Positions 1-8,754 of a DNA stretch of 45,761 nt are shown piece after piece. How positions within the stretch are numbered: position 1 is the stretch's first letter; the number at the start of each line of letters is the position of its first letter. The stretch comes from Methanogenium sp. MK-MG (GTDB lineage: Archaea; Halobacteriota; Methanomicrobia; Methanomicrobiales; Methanomicrobiaceae), in the NCBI RefSeq assembly GCF_009914725.1, contig NZ_JAAAWJ010000011.1:1-45761 (forward strand). Direction: 5' to 3'. The position numbers and the translations under genes are program-made. The notes beneath the pieces are model-generated. The model was not told where the DNA came from and made no database searches. It was given only the letters and a program-made list of their open reading frames with translations.

Positions 1-183
1 ATGGGAGAATTTAGGTAAAATACTCGCATAGCAGGCATTTTAGATTGGTATTGAGGGGTGAGTCTGAGAGAAAGGGTCTGCCGGATTTTAAAGTACTGTT
101 ACTCTGCAGAACGGTGACGACCAGCCTGCACTATTTTTTTTGCATGGCTAACGCACATGGCCGATCTCCTCCAACGTCAACTA

Positions 184-217
184 CCCATGACTACAGTCGT
201 GGGCTTCCCGCCTGTTT
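184..217 (-). mobile_element. IS200/IS605-type right-end scar with TnpB tail codons
   Basis: The minus strand reads KQAGSPRL followed by a stop at 191-193, which is the usual last peptide of TnpB-type proteins. The stop lies inside a hairpin with arms 184-191 and 196-203 (one G-T pair). Tail plus hairpin is the signature of the right end of an IS200/IS605-family element. No transposase or full TnpB frame is found in 1-396, so this is a relic. The rest of 1-319 holds nothing I can support as coding. Confidence 0.6.
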
Positions 218-319
218 GATCGTGAAGATGCAAAAGGAGTGCCGGCTAAAGGATCGATGCTGCCGGTTTTCAAAAGATTCATATTAATAATTTACTCAAA
301 TAACGATCCAATTGTAAAA

Positions 320-334
320 AAATATAAATAATAT
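320..334 (+). promoter_or_regulatory. TATA box upstream of the J-domain gene
   Basis: An AT-rich block containing ATATAAATA lies about 70 bases before the ATG at 397, in an otherwise gene-free stretch. It predicts a transcript start near 350 and a leader of roughly 45 bases. This is pattern matching to the archaeal TATA/BRE type promoter. Confidence 0.5.
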
Positions 335-396
335 TACAATGATCACCATTTAAATCATCCATTACAGACGATCAAAAATAGTTAGCAGATGACACA

Positions 397-1737
397 ATGG
401 AAACAGAATGTCAATATTATGAGACACTGGGACTGAGCCGTGATGCAAGCCCCTCAGAGATCACCAGAGCATACCAGATTCTCGAAAAAATGCATCATCC
501 CGATGCATCGTCACATCCAAAAGCACAGAAAAACTTCCGAAAAATTCATGAGGCGTATGCAGTTCTTTCAGATGCAGAAAGGAAAGAAGCATACGACACC
601 TCTCTCAACACCCCCGGACAGAACCGTGAGTCAGAGAACGAGGGCATCTGCTTTGAACATGAATTTTATGTTCAAAACGAGAGTTTCAACAATGAAGGGG
701 GAAATTTCGTTGTTGACCATGTTCACCACCTCATCATCAATGGTGAAGAGTTTCTGGAATGTAATGGAGAATTATTTACATACGAAAGAGATAGGATTCC
801 TTTTGATCTCCACGACATCGAAGCTGAGTATTACACAACCAATGAGACCATAACAATCGACGGAGTCGACTACCGCTTCGAAAACGCCCACCATATCGTC
901 ATCAATGGTCGGGAGTATATCGAATATGACGGGGATTATATTCCGTTTAACAGGCCGGGATACCCGGAGCATACAGACAACAACAGGGAAAAGCCCCATC
1001 CGGTGTGGAATACCAGAACGATGCTGGTCAAACTGGTGATCATTTTTGTTGTTGTATTTACGGCCACCCACGGCATTTTAATGATAAAATCATCCGCAAA
1101 TACCGATCTTTCACCCGGCAGTCTTATCCGTATACTTTCCGCCCTGAATATCCCGTCTCAGGAAAAAGAGTGGGCTTTGCAGATTAGGGATGCGATGGAT
1201 GCACAACACCCGACAACAAGGGATTATGCCCTTTCACTGATTGACAAATCCCATACGGGCGAGAGAAACATTGCTCAGCTATGCGACATATGGGAAAAAA
1301 CGCATAAAAAATGGACGTATGTCTCCGACCCGAAAGGACTCGAATACTTTTCTCCTGCAAGCAATACCATCGAACTCGGCCTGAAAGGGGATTGTGACGA
1401 TTTTGCGATTTTAATCGCATCACTGGTTGAAGCAACAGGGGGTGATGCCCGTGTGATTATGGCAGAGGGCGCAGACGGAGGGGGCCATGTCTATGCTGAG
1501 GTCTTTGTGACCGATAATAAACAGGACTTCGAGTCAATTTCACAGTATATATCAGATCGATATAACTGCCGGACCGTGGCATACCGTATCGTATCCGATG
1601 AGAATAAAGAACCTCATTACTGGCTAAACCTTGACGGGCAGTCCCACCATCCCGGGGGAGAGTTCTATGACAGCAACGGGAAACTGACAGCATATAATTC
1701 CAACGGGCAGTATCACAGGCTCAGATCCAACACCTGA
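397..1737 (+). CDS. Membrane-anchored J-domain protein with C-terminal transglutaminase-like domain
   Basis: This 446-residue protein begins with a J domain of about 70 residues, with the HPD motif at residues 34-36 that stimulates DnaK-type ATPases. Residues about 85-190 contain two related units, each with an HH(L/I)(I/V)ING(E/R)E-type core followed by acidic and aromatic residues. A single hydrophobic segment follows at about 209-230. The C-terminal half looks like a transglutaminase-like cysteine hydrolase: Cys333 in GDCDD, His364 in GGHVYAEV and Asp413 in LNLDG are a candidate Cys-His-Asp triad. The end is rich in NG and DSNG motifs reminiscent of MORN repeats. The domain assignments come from motif reading. 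The J domain and protease-like domain would lie on opposite sides of the membrane if the segment spans it once, which is an inference. No DnaK or GrpE gene is nearby. The function is unknown. Confidence 0.82.
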   Translation: METECQYYETLGLSRDASPSEITRAYQILEKMHHPDASSHPKAQKNFRKIHEAYAVLSDAERKEAYDTSLNTPGQNRESENEGICFEHEFYVQNESFNNEGGNFVVDHVHHLIINGEEFLECNGELFTYERDRIPFDLHDIEAEYYTTNETITIDGVDYRFENAHHIVINGREYIEYDGDYIPFNRPGYPEHTDNNREKPHPVWNTRTMLVKLVIIFVVVFTATHGILMIKSSANTDLSPGSLIRILSALNIPSQEKEWALQIRDAMDAQHPTTRDYALSLIDKSHTGERNIAQLCDIWEKTHKKWTYVSDPKGLEYFSPASNTIELGLKGDCDDFAILIASLVEATGGDARVIMAEGADGGGHVYAEVFVTDNKQDFESISQYISDRYNCRTVAYRIVSDENKEPHYWLNLDGQSHHPGGEFYDSNGKLTAYNSNGQYHRLRSNT

Positions 1738-1833
1738 CATCGCGCCCTGCGTTCGGTGCTCACCACACCCATACCATGCTTTTTTTCTGTTTCTTTATCC
1801 AATGTGTGTTCATACAGGAGCGAAGCGTTGCAG

Positions 1834-2979
1834 ATGACAAAGAGAGAGCACCAAACCCCTGCCAGCCAGTCAGGCCACCCGGTCATCCTCTTCTTTGTCT
1901 GCGGAGAAGGGCTGGGACATACCTCACGCTGCCTGAAGGCGGCACAATACTGTGAAGCACAGGGTGCCGTCTGCCATCTCGCCGCCTACGGCCAGTCCCA
2001 CACCTTCCTCACCAAAGCAGGGTGGCCGCGCCTCCGCACCACTCCCCGGGAAGTGACGCTCGCAGGGAACATGGGGCTCTTCTGCATCAGAAAGACGATC
2101 TGGAATTCAAAAAGCGTGCCGCGTGACCTCGCCCGGTCATACCGGCAGGCACGAAACCTGATAGCAGACATACAGCCTGACATCGTCATCGCTGATACGA
2201 TGTATGCGCCTGTTGAGGCGGCCCGGCGTGATGGCGTGCCGGTGCTTTTCATCACCAACCAGAACCGGTTCTCCACCCTCGCAGGCGGCGGAGAGAACGG
2301 ATGGGCTGCCCTGGGCCGGCTGGTCTCATGGTACCTCACCCTGCCGGACAAGGTCATCATCCCCGACTTTGCCCCGCCTGCGGCCGTGAGCCGCTACAAT
2401 ATCGCAATACCACCCGGACATGAGAGCCACTACCGGTTCATCGGCCCCCTCATCGACATCTCCCGTGACGAGTATCCGTGTAGAGAGAAGACCATCTTTG
2501 CATCATTCGGCGGCGAACCGTTCAAAATCCCCCTCTACCGGCACCTGGCAGAGATTGCCGGACGGCACAGTGACCTCTCCTTTGAAGTCTTTGCCCAGGC
2601 GCCGGGACTGCCGGATACAACAGACAACTTCCACACCCATGGCTATGTGCCGGACCTCTTAGCCCATCTCTGCTGTGCCGAAGTTGCCATACTCCACGGC
2701 GGACTCACCACCCTGCACGAGGCACTCTTCTTTCAAAAACCGGTGGTGATGGTAATCGACCCGCACCACCCCGAACAGGGCAATAATGCCCGTGCCATCA
2801 CCGAGATGGGGGCAGGGGTGATGATCCGCGGGGATGAGGCGGACACAGAGCGGCTGGAAGCGGCCATCGAAGAGGCACGGAGACTCTCTGTGCCGGACTT
2901 CTCCCCACGGTATGCGGCAGAGAACGGAAGAATGCTTCTCTGGAACGAGATTCAGGAAACCCTGCGTCATCCACGGTGA
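1834..2979 (+). CDS. GT28/MurG-like glycosyltransferase (GT-B fold)
   Basis: The protein has the two-domain layout of MurG and UDP-glucuronosyltransferase-like enzymes. Near the N-terminus GEGLGHTSR matches the GxGHxxR donor/acceptor loop, and late in the protein HGGLTTLHEA followed by a P(V)VMVID stretch matches the nucleotide-sugar binding half. It probably transfers a sugar from a nucleotide donor onto a lipid or surface glycan; the substrate cannot be read. The frame is open from 1756, but AGGAG at 1816-1820 points to TTG 1828 (7-base spacing) or ATG 1834 as start; the residues before these are not conserved-looking. It follows the J-domain gene with a short gap and its stop overlaps the GTG of the next small frame. 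Confidence 0.8.
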   Translation: MTKREHQTPASQSGHPVILFFVCGEGLGHTSRCLKAAQYCEAQGAVCHLAAYGQSHTFLTKAGWPRLRTTPREVTLAGNMGLFCIRKTIWNSKSVPRDLARSYRQARNLIADIQPDIVIADTMYAPVEAARRDGVPVLFITNQNRFSTLAGGGENGWAALGRLVSWYLTLPDKVIIPDFAPPAAVSRYNIAIPPGHESHYRFIGPLIDISRDEYPCREKTIFASFGGEPFKIPLYRHLAEIAGRHSDLSFEVFAQAPGLPDTTDNFHTHGYVPDLLAHLCCAEVAILHGGLTTLHEALFFQKPVVMVIDPHHPEQGNNARAITEMGAGVMIRGDEADTERLEAAIEEARRLSVPDFSPRYAAENGRMLLWNEIQETLRHPR

Positions 2980-3197
2980 CGGGTGGCAGACGGCACGCTC
3001 ACTGTTGCCATCGGAACATATCAGTCATCCGGAAACTGCCGGGCAGCACCATAACCATTTTTTCCTGCGTCAACCAACGCTGGTGTATGGACCGCGATAC
3101 GATCATCCGGGTTGAGGCAGGGGACGCATTCTGCACCTGCCCAAACTGCCATTCCCGCTTTGATATCGGAATGAAGACACGCGAACCATTTATCTAA
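2976..3197 (+). CDS. Possible small cysteine-rich (zinc-binding?) protein
   Basis: The GTG start overlaps the stop of the preceding glycosyltransferase as GTGA, an arrangement that suggests translational coupling. The frame gives 73 residues. The second half is the protein-like part, with Cys-x5-Cys, then CTCPNCHSRFD, which resembles half of a zinc ribbon. The first 30 residues look less convincing and an internal start is possible. No good ribosome binding site was found. I do not recognise the family. The cysteine motif could be fortuitous, so this is listed with moderate doubt. Confidence 0.42.
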   Translation: MTGGRRHAHCCHRNISVIRKLPGSTITIFSCVNQRWCMDRDTIIRVEAGDAFCTCPNCHSRFDIGMKTREPFI

Positions 3198-3255
3198 CCC
3201 CCCATGACCAAAAAAATACCCGAAACAGAAAGGCCTGCAATGAGGAGATACCAGA

Positions 3256-4284
3256 ATGCCTGAAGGCTGCACCATCATCGCCCACGGGCCGGAGGTCTTT
3301 GATGCGGGCGACATCGAGATGGTCAGCGCCGCACTTCTCCCGGAAGAGATGATCGTGGCAGGCGTGATGGCCCGGACAGCAGCAGAGGAATCCGGGTTTC
3401 CCTGCCGTTTCAATACCCGGCCGCCGTCGCTTGTAATCCGGCACCTGCCCCCCGGAACGGATGCATGGCTTCTCAACCGGGGCAAAACACCTGCTTCAGG
3501 CGAGGAATTCGGACGAATTGTGGCAGCACGCTGTGACCGGCCGGTGTATCATATCGAATGCAGCAGCAGGATTGTCTTTGGGTGGAACGGGACGGACCCA
3601 CGCCGCACAGAGGAGGCAGCACGCCGCCTCGGGTTTTCCGCAGTGTTCCGGACCGCAGACGTCAGGGTGCAGAAAGACTGCATACGGGAAATCCGCGGGT
3701 GCATACCGGGGGAGCCTGTCTTTGTCAATGGCATCGTCATCGGCCATGCCACTGCAGAGACAGCCGTACTTGCACCGGACAAGGAAGGGATACAATCCGT
3801 ATCCGGCATCACTCTCAAGGCCCACGGCATCGAAAAACTCCTCAGGAACGGGCCTGTTGACATCTCCCGGGCATGGTGCAAGTCAGGCCCTGTCCGGTCA
3901 CAGAGAGCACAGGTGGCAGAGAGACGAAAACCCTCCGGGCGCATTGCAGTCATCGACCACGCCGCCTGCGACCTATACGCCCATGTGGATACCACCACCT
4001 GTGGTGTTGTCTCCATCGGCGATGACACCACAGCAGTCTGCGGCCACATCTGTGCCCACCTGGGCATTCCCATATTCGGCGTGACCGACGGTGACGCAGA
4101 CACCGTTGTTGATCACTCCTGCTGCAGGGGTTCTGTCATTGTGGAGGTGACCGAGGGCAGGGATGATGAAAAAGGGCTTGAGATTGCAGAGACAGTTCCC
4201 ACAGCACCGTGCCACTGGGACCACTGGGTGACAGCCACACTCCGCACCCGCCGGGACATCCGCATCGTGAGGGATGCCCGGTGA
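3256..4284 (+). CDS. DUF2117 family protein
   Basis: The 342-residue product starts TIIAHGPEVFDAGD and continues with a GVMARTAAEESG block, which matches the N-terminal pattern of DUF2117, a family of unknown function that I know only from methanogens. The middle and C-terminal parts have several histidine- and cysteine-containing motifs, such as HVDTTTCGVVSIGDDT, CGHICAHLGIP and DHSCCRG, which could form a metal or nucleotide site. GAGGAG at 3242-3247 lies 8 bases before the ATG. The stop overlaps the GTG of nreA as GTGA. No biochemical role is established to my knowledge, and the coupling to a DNA repair gene is the best clue. Confidence 0.78.
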   Translation: MPEGCTIIAHGPEVFDAGDIEMVSAALLPEEMIVAGVMARTAAEESGFPCRFNTRPPSLVIRHLPPGTDAWLLNRGKTPASGEEFGRIVAARCDRPVYHIECSSRIVFGWNGTDPRRTEEAARRLGFSAVFRTADVRVQKDCIREIRGCIPGEPVFVNGIVIGHATAETAVLAPDKEGIQSVSGITLKAHGIEKLLRNGPVDISRAWCKSGPVRSQRAQVAERRKPSGRIAVIDHAACDLYAHVDTTTCGVVSIGDDTTAVCGHICAHLGIPIFGVTDGDADTVVDHSCCRGSVIVEVTEGRDDEKGLEIAETVPTAPCHWDHWVTATLRTRRDIRIVRDAR

Positions 4285-5444
4285 GACCCGGCCAGCTCTG
4301 CTCACAGTGCAAGGGCAAGGGTATGTGCGGCCTCCCCCGGTGCCCTGTGATGTCACGGTTCCATGCCTCCATCCGGGTGAAAGCCTCTGACTCCTATATG
4401 GGCGGGGCACCGTCGGTCTTTGTCGGGACACATGCCTATCCAAAGATGGCCGGGGGGCCGCTCCTCATCGGTGAGAGCGACAATCCGGAAGTATGGGTGG
4501 AGAAGGCATACAGCATTGATGACATCGTCAGCGTCCGGTCCCGGACCATCCGGGGGAATACCGCCGCCACATCCCGCGGGGCGGATGCCATGCAGGAGAT
4601 TGCCCTATCTGCTGTCCCCCTTGATGTGGAGGTCGCGTTCACACGGCCGGTCGCATTCGACCTCCGGTTTGACGGGACGATTGCCCCGGTCGGCCTCTCG
4701 GGGGATATGAGAAAGATAGATGTCCTGGATAATGCCAGGACCCCCCGCCCGGTCGAAAAAGCAGTGGGCGACACCGATCTGAAGGCAGCCGATGCGGTAT
4801 GGGACCTCTACCAGGACGGTGTGGGCGTGCATCAGGTCTCCCAGCTGTTGAGTGCCGGCCTTCTGGGCAGACAGCGGAAGGTGGTCCCGACCCGGTGGAG
4901 CATCACCGCAGTCGACGACATGCTGGGAAAGGCAGGCAGGGCAGCCGTCTCCCGGAACACGGCACTCGACGAATATCTCGTCTTTACTGCCACCCTGCAC
5001 GGGAACACCATCGTCTGCATCCTCACCCCCGGAGATTTTCGCTATGAGATGATCGAGCACTGGCAGGCGGGCAGTATGTGGGGCGGCACGACGGGCGCCG
5101 TCATGACAGACGGGGAAAGCAGGAAAGGGAAATCCGGGTATTCCCCCATAGCCGGTGCCTACTACTCCGCACGCCTCGCTGTCCTCGACTATCTGCGCAC
5201 CACCGGCAGATCAGCCCGGGCCATCGTCATCAGGAGTGTCGCCGGTTCATACTGGGCCCCCCTCGGCACCTGGGTCATCCGGGAGGCGGCACGCCGGGCG
5301 ATGGCACAGCCTCCCGCAGCCTTTGAAGACCTCGCAGGGGCACAGGGATATGCCACCGCCATACTGGGCACGGAGGCATGGGCAGGTCACAGCACCCTGC
5401 TCCGGGAGATTACCACCCAGAAGAACCTCTTCGATTTCGTCTGA
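4281..5444 (+). CDS. nreA: DNA repair protein NreA
   Basis: NreA proteins act in archaeal DNA repair together with PCNA. The start is taken as GTG 4281, overlapping the DUF2117 stop, because the reading begins directly with the family's N-terminal zinc finger: cysteines 7, 10, 16 and 21 in a CxxC-x5-C-x4-C arrangement followed by Pro. The body has the conserved VGTHAYP, YYSARLAVLDYL and SYWAPLGTWVIREA blocks. The last eight residues, QKNLFDFV, form a PCNA-interacting PIP peptide exposed at the extreme C-terminus, as known for this family. The length of 387 residues is normal. The frame is open further upstream (to 4209) inside DUF2117, but that region does not look like NreA. Confidence 0.9.
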   Translation: MRPGQLCSQCKGKGMCGLPRCPVMSRFHASIRVKASDSYMGGAPSVFVGTHAYPKMAGGPLLIGESDNPEVWVEKAYSIDDIVSVRSRTIRGNTAATSRGADAMQEIALSAVPLDVEVAFTRPVAFDLRFDGTIAPVGLSGDMRKIDVLDNARTPRPVEKAVGDTDLKAADAVWDLYQDGVGVHQVSQLLSAGLLGRQRKVVPTRWSITAVDDMLGKAGRAAVSRNTALDEYLVFTATLHGNTIVCILTPGDFRYEMIEHWQAGSMWGGTTGAVMTDGESRKGKSGYSPIAGAYYSARLAVLDYLRTTGRSARAIVIRSVAGSYWAPLGTWVIREAARRAMAQPPAAFEDLAGAQGYATAILGTEAWAGHSTLLREITTQKNLFDFV

Positions 5445-5456
5445 ATAAATCACGAT

Positions 5457-5466
5457 AATTAAATAC
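5457..5466 (+). promoter_or_regulatory. TATA box of the 5490 membrane-protein gene
   Basis: AATTAAATAC is centred about 28 bases before the ATG at 5490. That spacing puts the transcript start at or next to the start codon, so the mRNA is probably leaderless, in keeping with the lack of a ribosome binding site. Confidence 0.5.
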
Positions 5467-5489
5467 CTAAAACCTGAAGCATAATTTAT

Positions 5490-6251
5490 ATGAATATGTG
5501 TTGGGGAACACTATTTGGGTCCGGGGTGGCAGCAGCGATTGCTGTGCCCGTCCGGGCAGCAGGGGTACATCAGGTCTACGACGGCCTGAGTGCAAACCAG
5601 TATCTGGAGATCATGATTGCAGCGCTCATCCTGGTGGCCGTCTTCATCGGTATCTTCTACTTCATCGGTAAGAGAAACACCCGGCGGACAAAAGTGAACC
5701 CGGTCGCAAAGAGTCTGGCTCTGATTCTTGCTATTCTCTACCTGATTGTCGGGACATTTCTCCTGATAACAGACTTCATTGTGCTCATTGAACCGTATGT
5801 GGCAACAGATGCATTCGCCTATGTTGTTCAGATATTCCGGTATTATTTTCCCGAACCGGTCTTTGGCATCATCATCGTCGGTGCGGCGGGTCTCCTGCTC
5901 TATCTGGTCGGTTTCTACATCATGATCTTTGTGCGGGACTCGACAGGAATAGTAAAAGATGCAGAATCCTATCACATCCAGACCTCTTCTGCGGTGGATA
6001 TGGATGCGGGCAGGGAGAGGGCGGACCACACCAGACTTGCGTTTCGTGTCACGGACTGGGAAAACGGGGAACCACTCTCAGACGGTAAAATCTGTCTGGA
6101 GACAAAAGATGGCACCCTGATGATGATCAAATACAGTGATTTCACGGGAGAGGTGGACTTCGGCAAACTCCGTGGCCATGAGGATGACTACTATGCCTAT
6201 GTCGAAGGTGATCATGAGCGGCAGGAATACCGCATCGTCACTCTCACCTAG
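5490..6251 (+). CDS. Membrane protein with C-terminal soluble domain, function unknown
   Basis: This 253-residue protein has a hydrophobic, alanine-rich N-terminus ending in a possible signal cleavage region near residue 24. Three clear membrane segments follow at about 39-61, 74-96 and 115-145. The C-terminal 90 residues are hydrophilic and beta-rich, with a pattern (FRVTDWENGEPLSDGKI, then alternating hydrophobics) that recalls the Cna-B/carboxypeptidase regulatory-like sandwich fold. Start is ATG 5490, or ATG 5496 two codons later. Its last 8 bases overlap the 3' end of the convergent DNA ligase gene. I do not recognise the family. Confidence 0.75.
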   Translation: MNMCWGTLFGSGVAAAIAVPVRAAGVHQVYDGLSANQYLEIMIAALILVAVFIGIFYFIGKRNTRRTKVNPVAKSLALILAILYLIVGTFLLITDFIVLIEPYVATDAFAYVVQIFRYYFPEPVFGIIIVGAAGLLLYLVGFYIMIFVRDSTGIVKDAESYHIQTSSAVDMDAGRERADHTRLAFRVTDWENGEPLSDGKICLETKDGTLMMIKYSDFTGEVDFGKLRGHEDDYYAYVEGDHERQEYRIVTLT

Positions 6252-7890
6252 CAGACTGTGCGGCAAACCGTTCTTCAATCATCCGGAGGGATTCAATCTC
6301 CTCCGGGCTTTTATCATCACGCAGACGGATAAAACGTGGGAACCGGAGGGCAAATCCACCGGCATAACTGGGGCTCTTCTGAACTTCCGCATACCCCACT
6401 TCCACCACAATCTGCGGTTCAACATGAACCTGTTTTCCTTCCTCTGAAATAACAAGACCGGAGAGGGCCGCATACATATCCTGCAGGGCCTCGTCCGAAA
6501 ATCCGGTCGCCACCTTGGAGAGCGGTATAAACGACCCGCCTTCACCCAGACAGGAGAGAAGGAATGACCCGAAGACATGCGCCCGTTTTCCTTCACCCCA
6601 CTCCGCACCGGTGACCACCAGGTCGATGGTGTCCACCGCTGGTTTGATCTTCACCCAGAATTTGCCCCGGACACCCGGCGTATACGGGGAGCGGGGGTCT
6701 TTGATCATGATACCTTCATGCCCGTCGTCGAGGGCCGTGCGGTAGAGAAGATCAATCTCATCTTCATCCCCGCTCACCAGCTGCGGGGCGACATATGTGT
6801 CAGATACGGCTGCCTCCAGACGCTGCCTGCGCTCGGCAAAGGGCAGGTCGATGAGCGTCTCACCGTCTATCCAGAGCATGTCAAAGATATTCGGTTTGAG
6901 GGTTATCTCTTCAATGTGCGAGGCGATGTCATGTTTGCGTCTGAATCTCCTGAGCACATACTGGAAGGGCAGGGGACGACCGTCACGAACAGCGATGACC
7001 TCACCGTCAAGGATGATATCATGCGGTGTGGCCGCATCGAGCATTGCCACGACATCAGGAATCGCATGCGTCACCTCTTCCAGTCTCCGGGAGTACATCC
7101 GGCAGGTGCCGCCCACTTTATGGAACTGAAACCGGGTGCCGTCATATTTGTATTCTGCTGCAAGAACCCCAGTCTCACTGAGCATACCGGTCACCGTCCC
7201 CTGTTTGGCAAGCATCATCTTCAGCGGCCGGAATGGCTCGACATGAACCTCATTCAGGGCATCCTCACCACTGCGTGCGATGAGTGCCACCTCACCAAGG
7301 TCATTTGATGCCTGACAGGCATGCTCCACGGCAGCGGGGCTGACTCCAAAGGCCCCTGCGATCGCATCCCGCATCGTCCCTTCGCCGATGCCGATCCTGA
7401 GCTCACCAAGGAGGAGACGGGCAAGATACCGCCCTTCGAGAGGGGAGGCGTTCGCAAAGAGCCTGCGCAGCACCCGGTCCTTCTCCTTCTGTGACTTATT
7501 GCCGCCGGTTGCGGCAAGGAGAGTGAAATCACGCCCGATGTCAGCAAGTGTCAGGGACTCTGTAAAAAAGGACGTCTGCTCTTTTTTTGCGAGCAGAGAC
7601 TCAACTGTTTTTCCGGGATCACCGCTGCGGTTGACTGCACTGACAACCGCCCGGCGGTCCCTGCCTGCCACATAGGCCACCGCGTCATAGACACTGCCCG
7701 GCCCGACACCGATCTTCTCCTGGCCCCAGTCAGGGAAGGGCCGCCCCATCAGGTAGCGGATGAAAAGCGGGATGTCCGCCTCATCCAGAGACGAGAGGGC
7801 GTCCCGGACAAGAGCTGTCATGGCAATTCTGCCCGGGGTATCTTCCAGTGTCTCACAGATCTGGGAAAATTCCAGAAAATCCATCGGCAT
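6244..7890 (-). CDS. lig: ATP-dependent DNA ligase
   Basis: The 548-residue enzyme seals nicks in duplex DNA during replication and repair. The adenylated lysine is Lys248 in the EYKYDGTR motif I. LDGEV corresponds to motif III, EGIMIKDP to motif IV and WVKIKP to motif V. The N-terminal 240 residues form the helical DNA-binding domain with the LLLGELRIGIGEG signature of archaeal ligases, and the C-terminal part is the OB domain. Length is typical. A purine-rich GAGGTG precedes the ATG, which lies 3 bases after the stop of the upstream metallohydrolase, so the two are probably co-transcribed. Confidence 0.95.
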   Translation of the reverse strand: MPMDFLEFSQICETLEDTPGRIAMTALVRDALSSLDEADIPLFIRYLMGRPFPDWGQEKIGVGPGSVYDAVAYVAGRDRRAVVSAVNRSGDPGKTVESLLAKKEQTSFFTESLTLADIGRDFTLLAATGGNKSQKEKDRVLRRLFANASPLEGRYLARLLLGELRIGIGEGTMRDAIAGAFGVSPAAVEHACQASNDLGEVALIARSGEDALNEVHVEPFRPLKMMLAKQGTVTGMLSETGVLAAEYKYDGTRFQFHKVGGTCRMYSRRLEEVTHAIPDVVAMLDAATPHDIILDGEVIAVRDGRPLPFQYVLRRFRRKHDIASHIEEITLKPNIFDMLWIDGETLIDLPFAERRQRLEAAVSDTYVAPQLVSGDEDEIDLLYRTALDDGHEGIMIKDPRSPYTPGVRGKFWVKIKPAVDTIDLVVTGAEWGEGKRAHVFGSFLLSCLGEGGSFIPLSKVATGFSDEALQDMYAALSGLVISEEGKQVHVEPQIVVEVGYAEVQKSPSYAGGFALRFPRFIRLRDDKSPEEIESLRMIEERFAAQSAR

Positions 7891-7893
7891 CTT

Positions 7894-8670
7894 TCACACC
7901 TCAATGGTCCGGGTCACGGCATGCTGCAGGCCGACTTCCAGTTCCACGTCATGAGAAAAGAGCGAGAGTGTCTCGCGGGCTGTCGCAAGGGCCTTCTCCG
8001 GCGTATTGTTCTCCTCTGAGAGATGGGCAAGCACCGCTACAGAGAGATCGGGGCAGAGTTCACTCAACACATTGGATGCCGCCCGGTTGGAGAGGTGGCC
8101 CCGGTTTTTGTCTGCAATCCGCTGTTTTAGAAATACCGGATAGGGACCGTTTTCAAGCATCACCGGGCAGTGGTTGCTCTCGAGGACGAGGGCATCACAA
8201 TGGGAGAGAAATTCCATCATCACAGGGGTCACCATCCCGGTATCGGTGCAGACACCCATGGTCACCTCACCGTCTGATATACAGAACCCGGTCGGGTCTG
8301 CTGCGTCATGGGAGGTGGAGAACGGGGTCACCGAGAACGTGCCGGTATCAAACACCTCCCCCGGTATGACCCGGTTAAGGGAGGTTGTTCCCGGGGATTT
8401 CAGGGTCTCTTTCACCCCGGCAAGCGTGCCCCCGGTGCCGAAGACTGTCATCGGACACTGGCGGGTGAAGACATCAACGCCACGTATGTGATCGGAGTGC
8501 TCGTGGGTGATACAGAGCCCCTCCACAAGAGAGATGTCCCCCCCGCAGGCCTCAACAGATGACCGGATACGGCGGCTGCTAATGCCTGCATCCACCAGAA
8601 GGGCACCTCCGTCACCTTCGATATAGATGCTGTTTCCTTTGCTGCCGCTCGCAAGGACGGTTACCTTCAT
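7894..8670 (-). CDS. Metallo-beta-lactamase-fold hydrolase
   Basis: The protein opens with KVTVLASGSKGNS and carries the HEHSDH metal motif at residues 56-61, with further ligands in TSHDA, DTG and a late HLSEENN. This is the pattern of the PhnP/YycJ (WalJ) branch of metallo-beta-lactamase-fold phosphodiesterases and nucleases. It sits directly upstream of DNA ligase, which suggests a nucleic acid role, though this is inference. ATG 8670 gives the usual family N-terminus. A TTG two codons upstream (8676) has better spacing from GGGAG and may be used instead. Confidence 0.85.
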   Translation of the reverse strand: MKVTVLASGSKGNSIYIEGDGGALLVDAGISSRRIRSSVEACGGDISLVEGLCITHEHSDHIRGVDVFTRQCPMTVFGTGGTLAGVKETLKSPGTTSLNRVIPGEVFDTGTFSVTPFSTSHDAADPTGFCISDGEVTMGVCTDTGMVTPVMMEFLSHCDALVLESNHCPVMLENGPYPVFLKQRIADKNRGHLSNRAASNVLSELCPDLSVAVLAHLSEENNTPEKALATARETLSLFSHDVELEVGLQHAVTRTIEV

Positions 8671-8754
8671 TGTCAATATGTTGTCTCCCGCAGATGGTAA
8701 AAGTCACCTCTTTGCACCCGCTGTCACCCGGCGAAGAAAAAGAGATGGGCGGGC

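Noticed and set aside
45-287. An 80-codon plus-strand frame near the left edge
   Set aside because: It has a TTG start, no ribosome binding site, unlikely composition, and runs antisense to the TnpB tail and hairpin.
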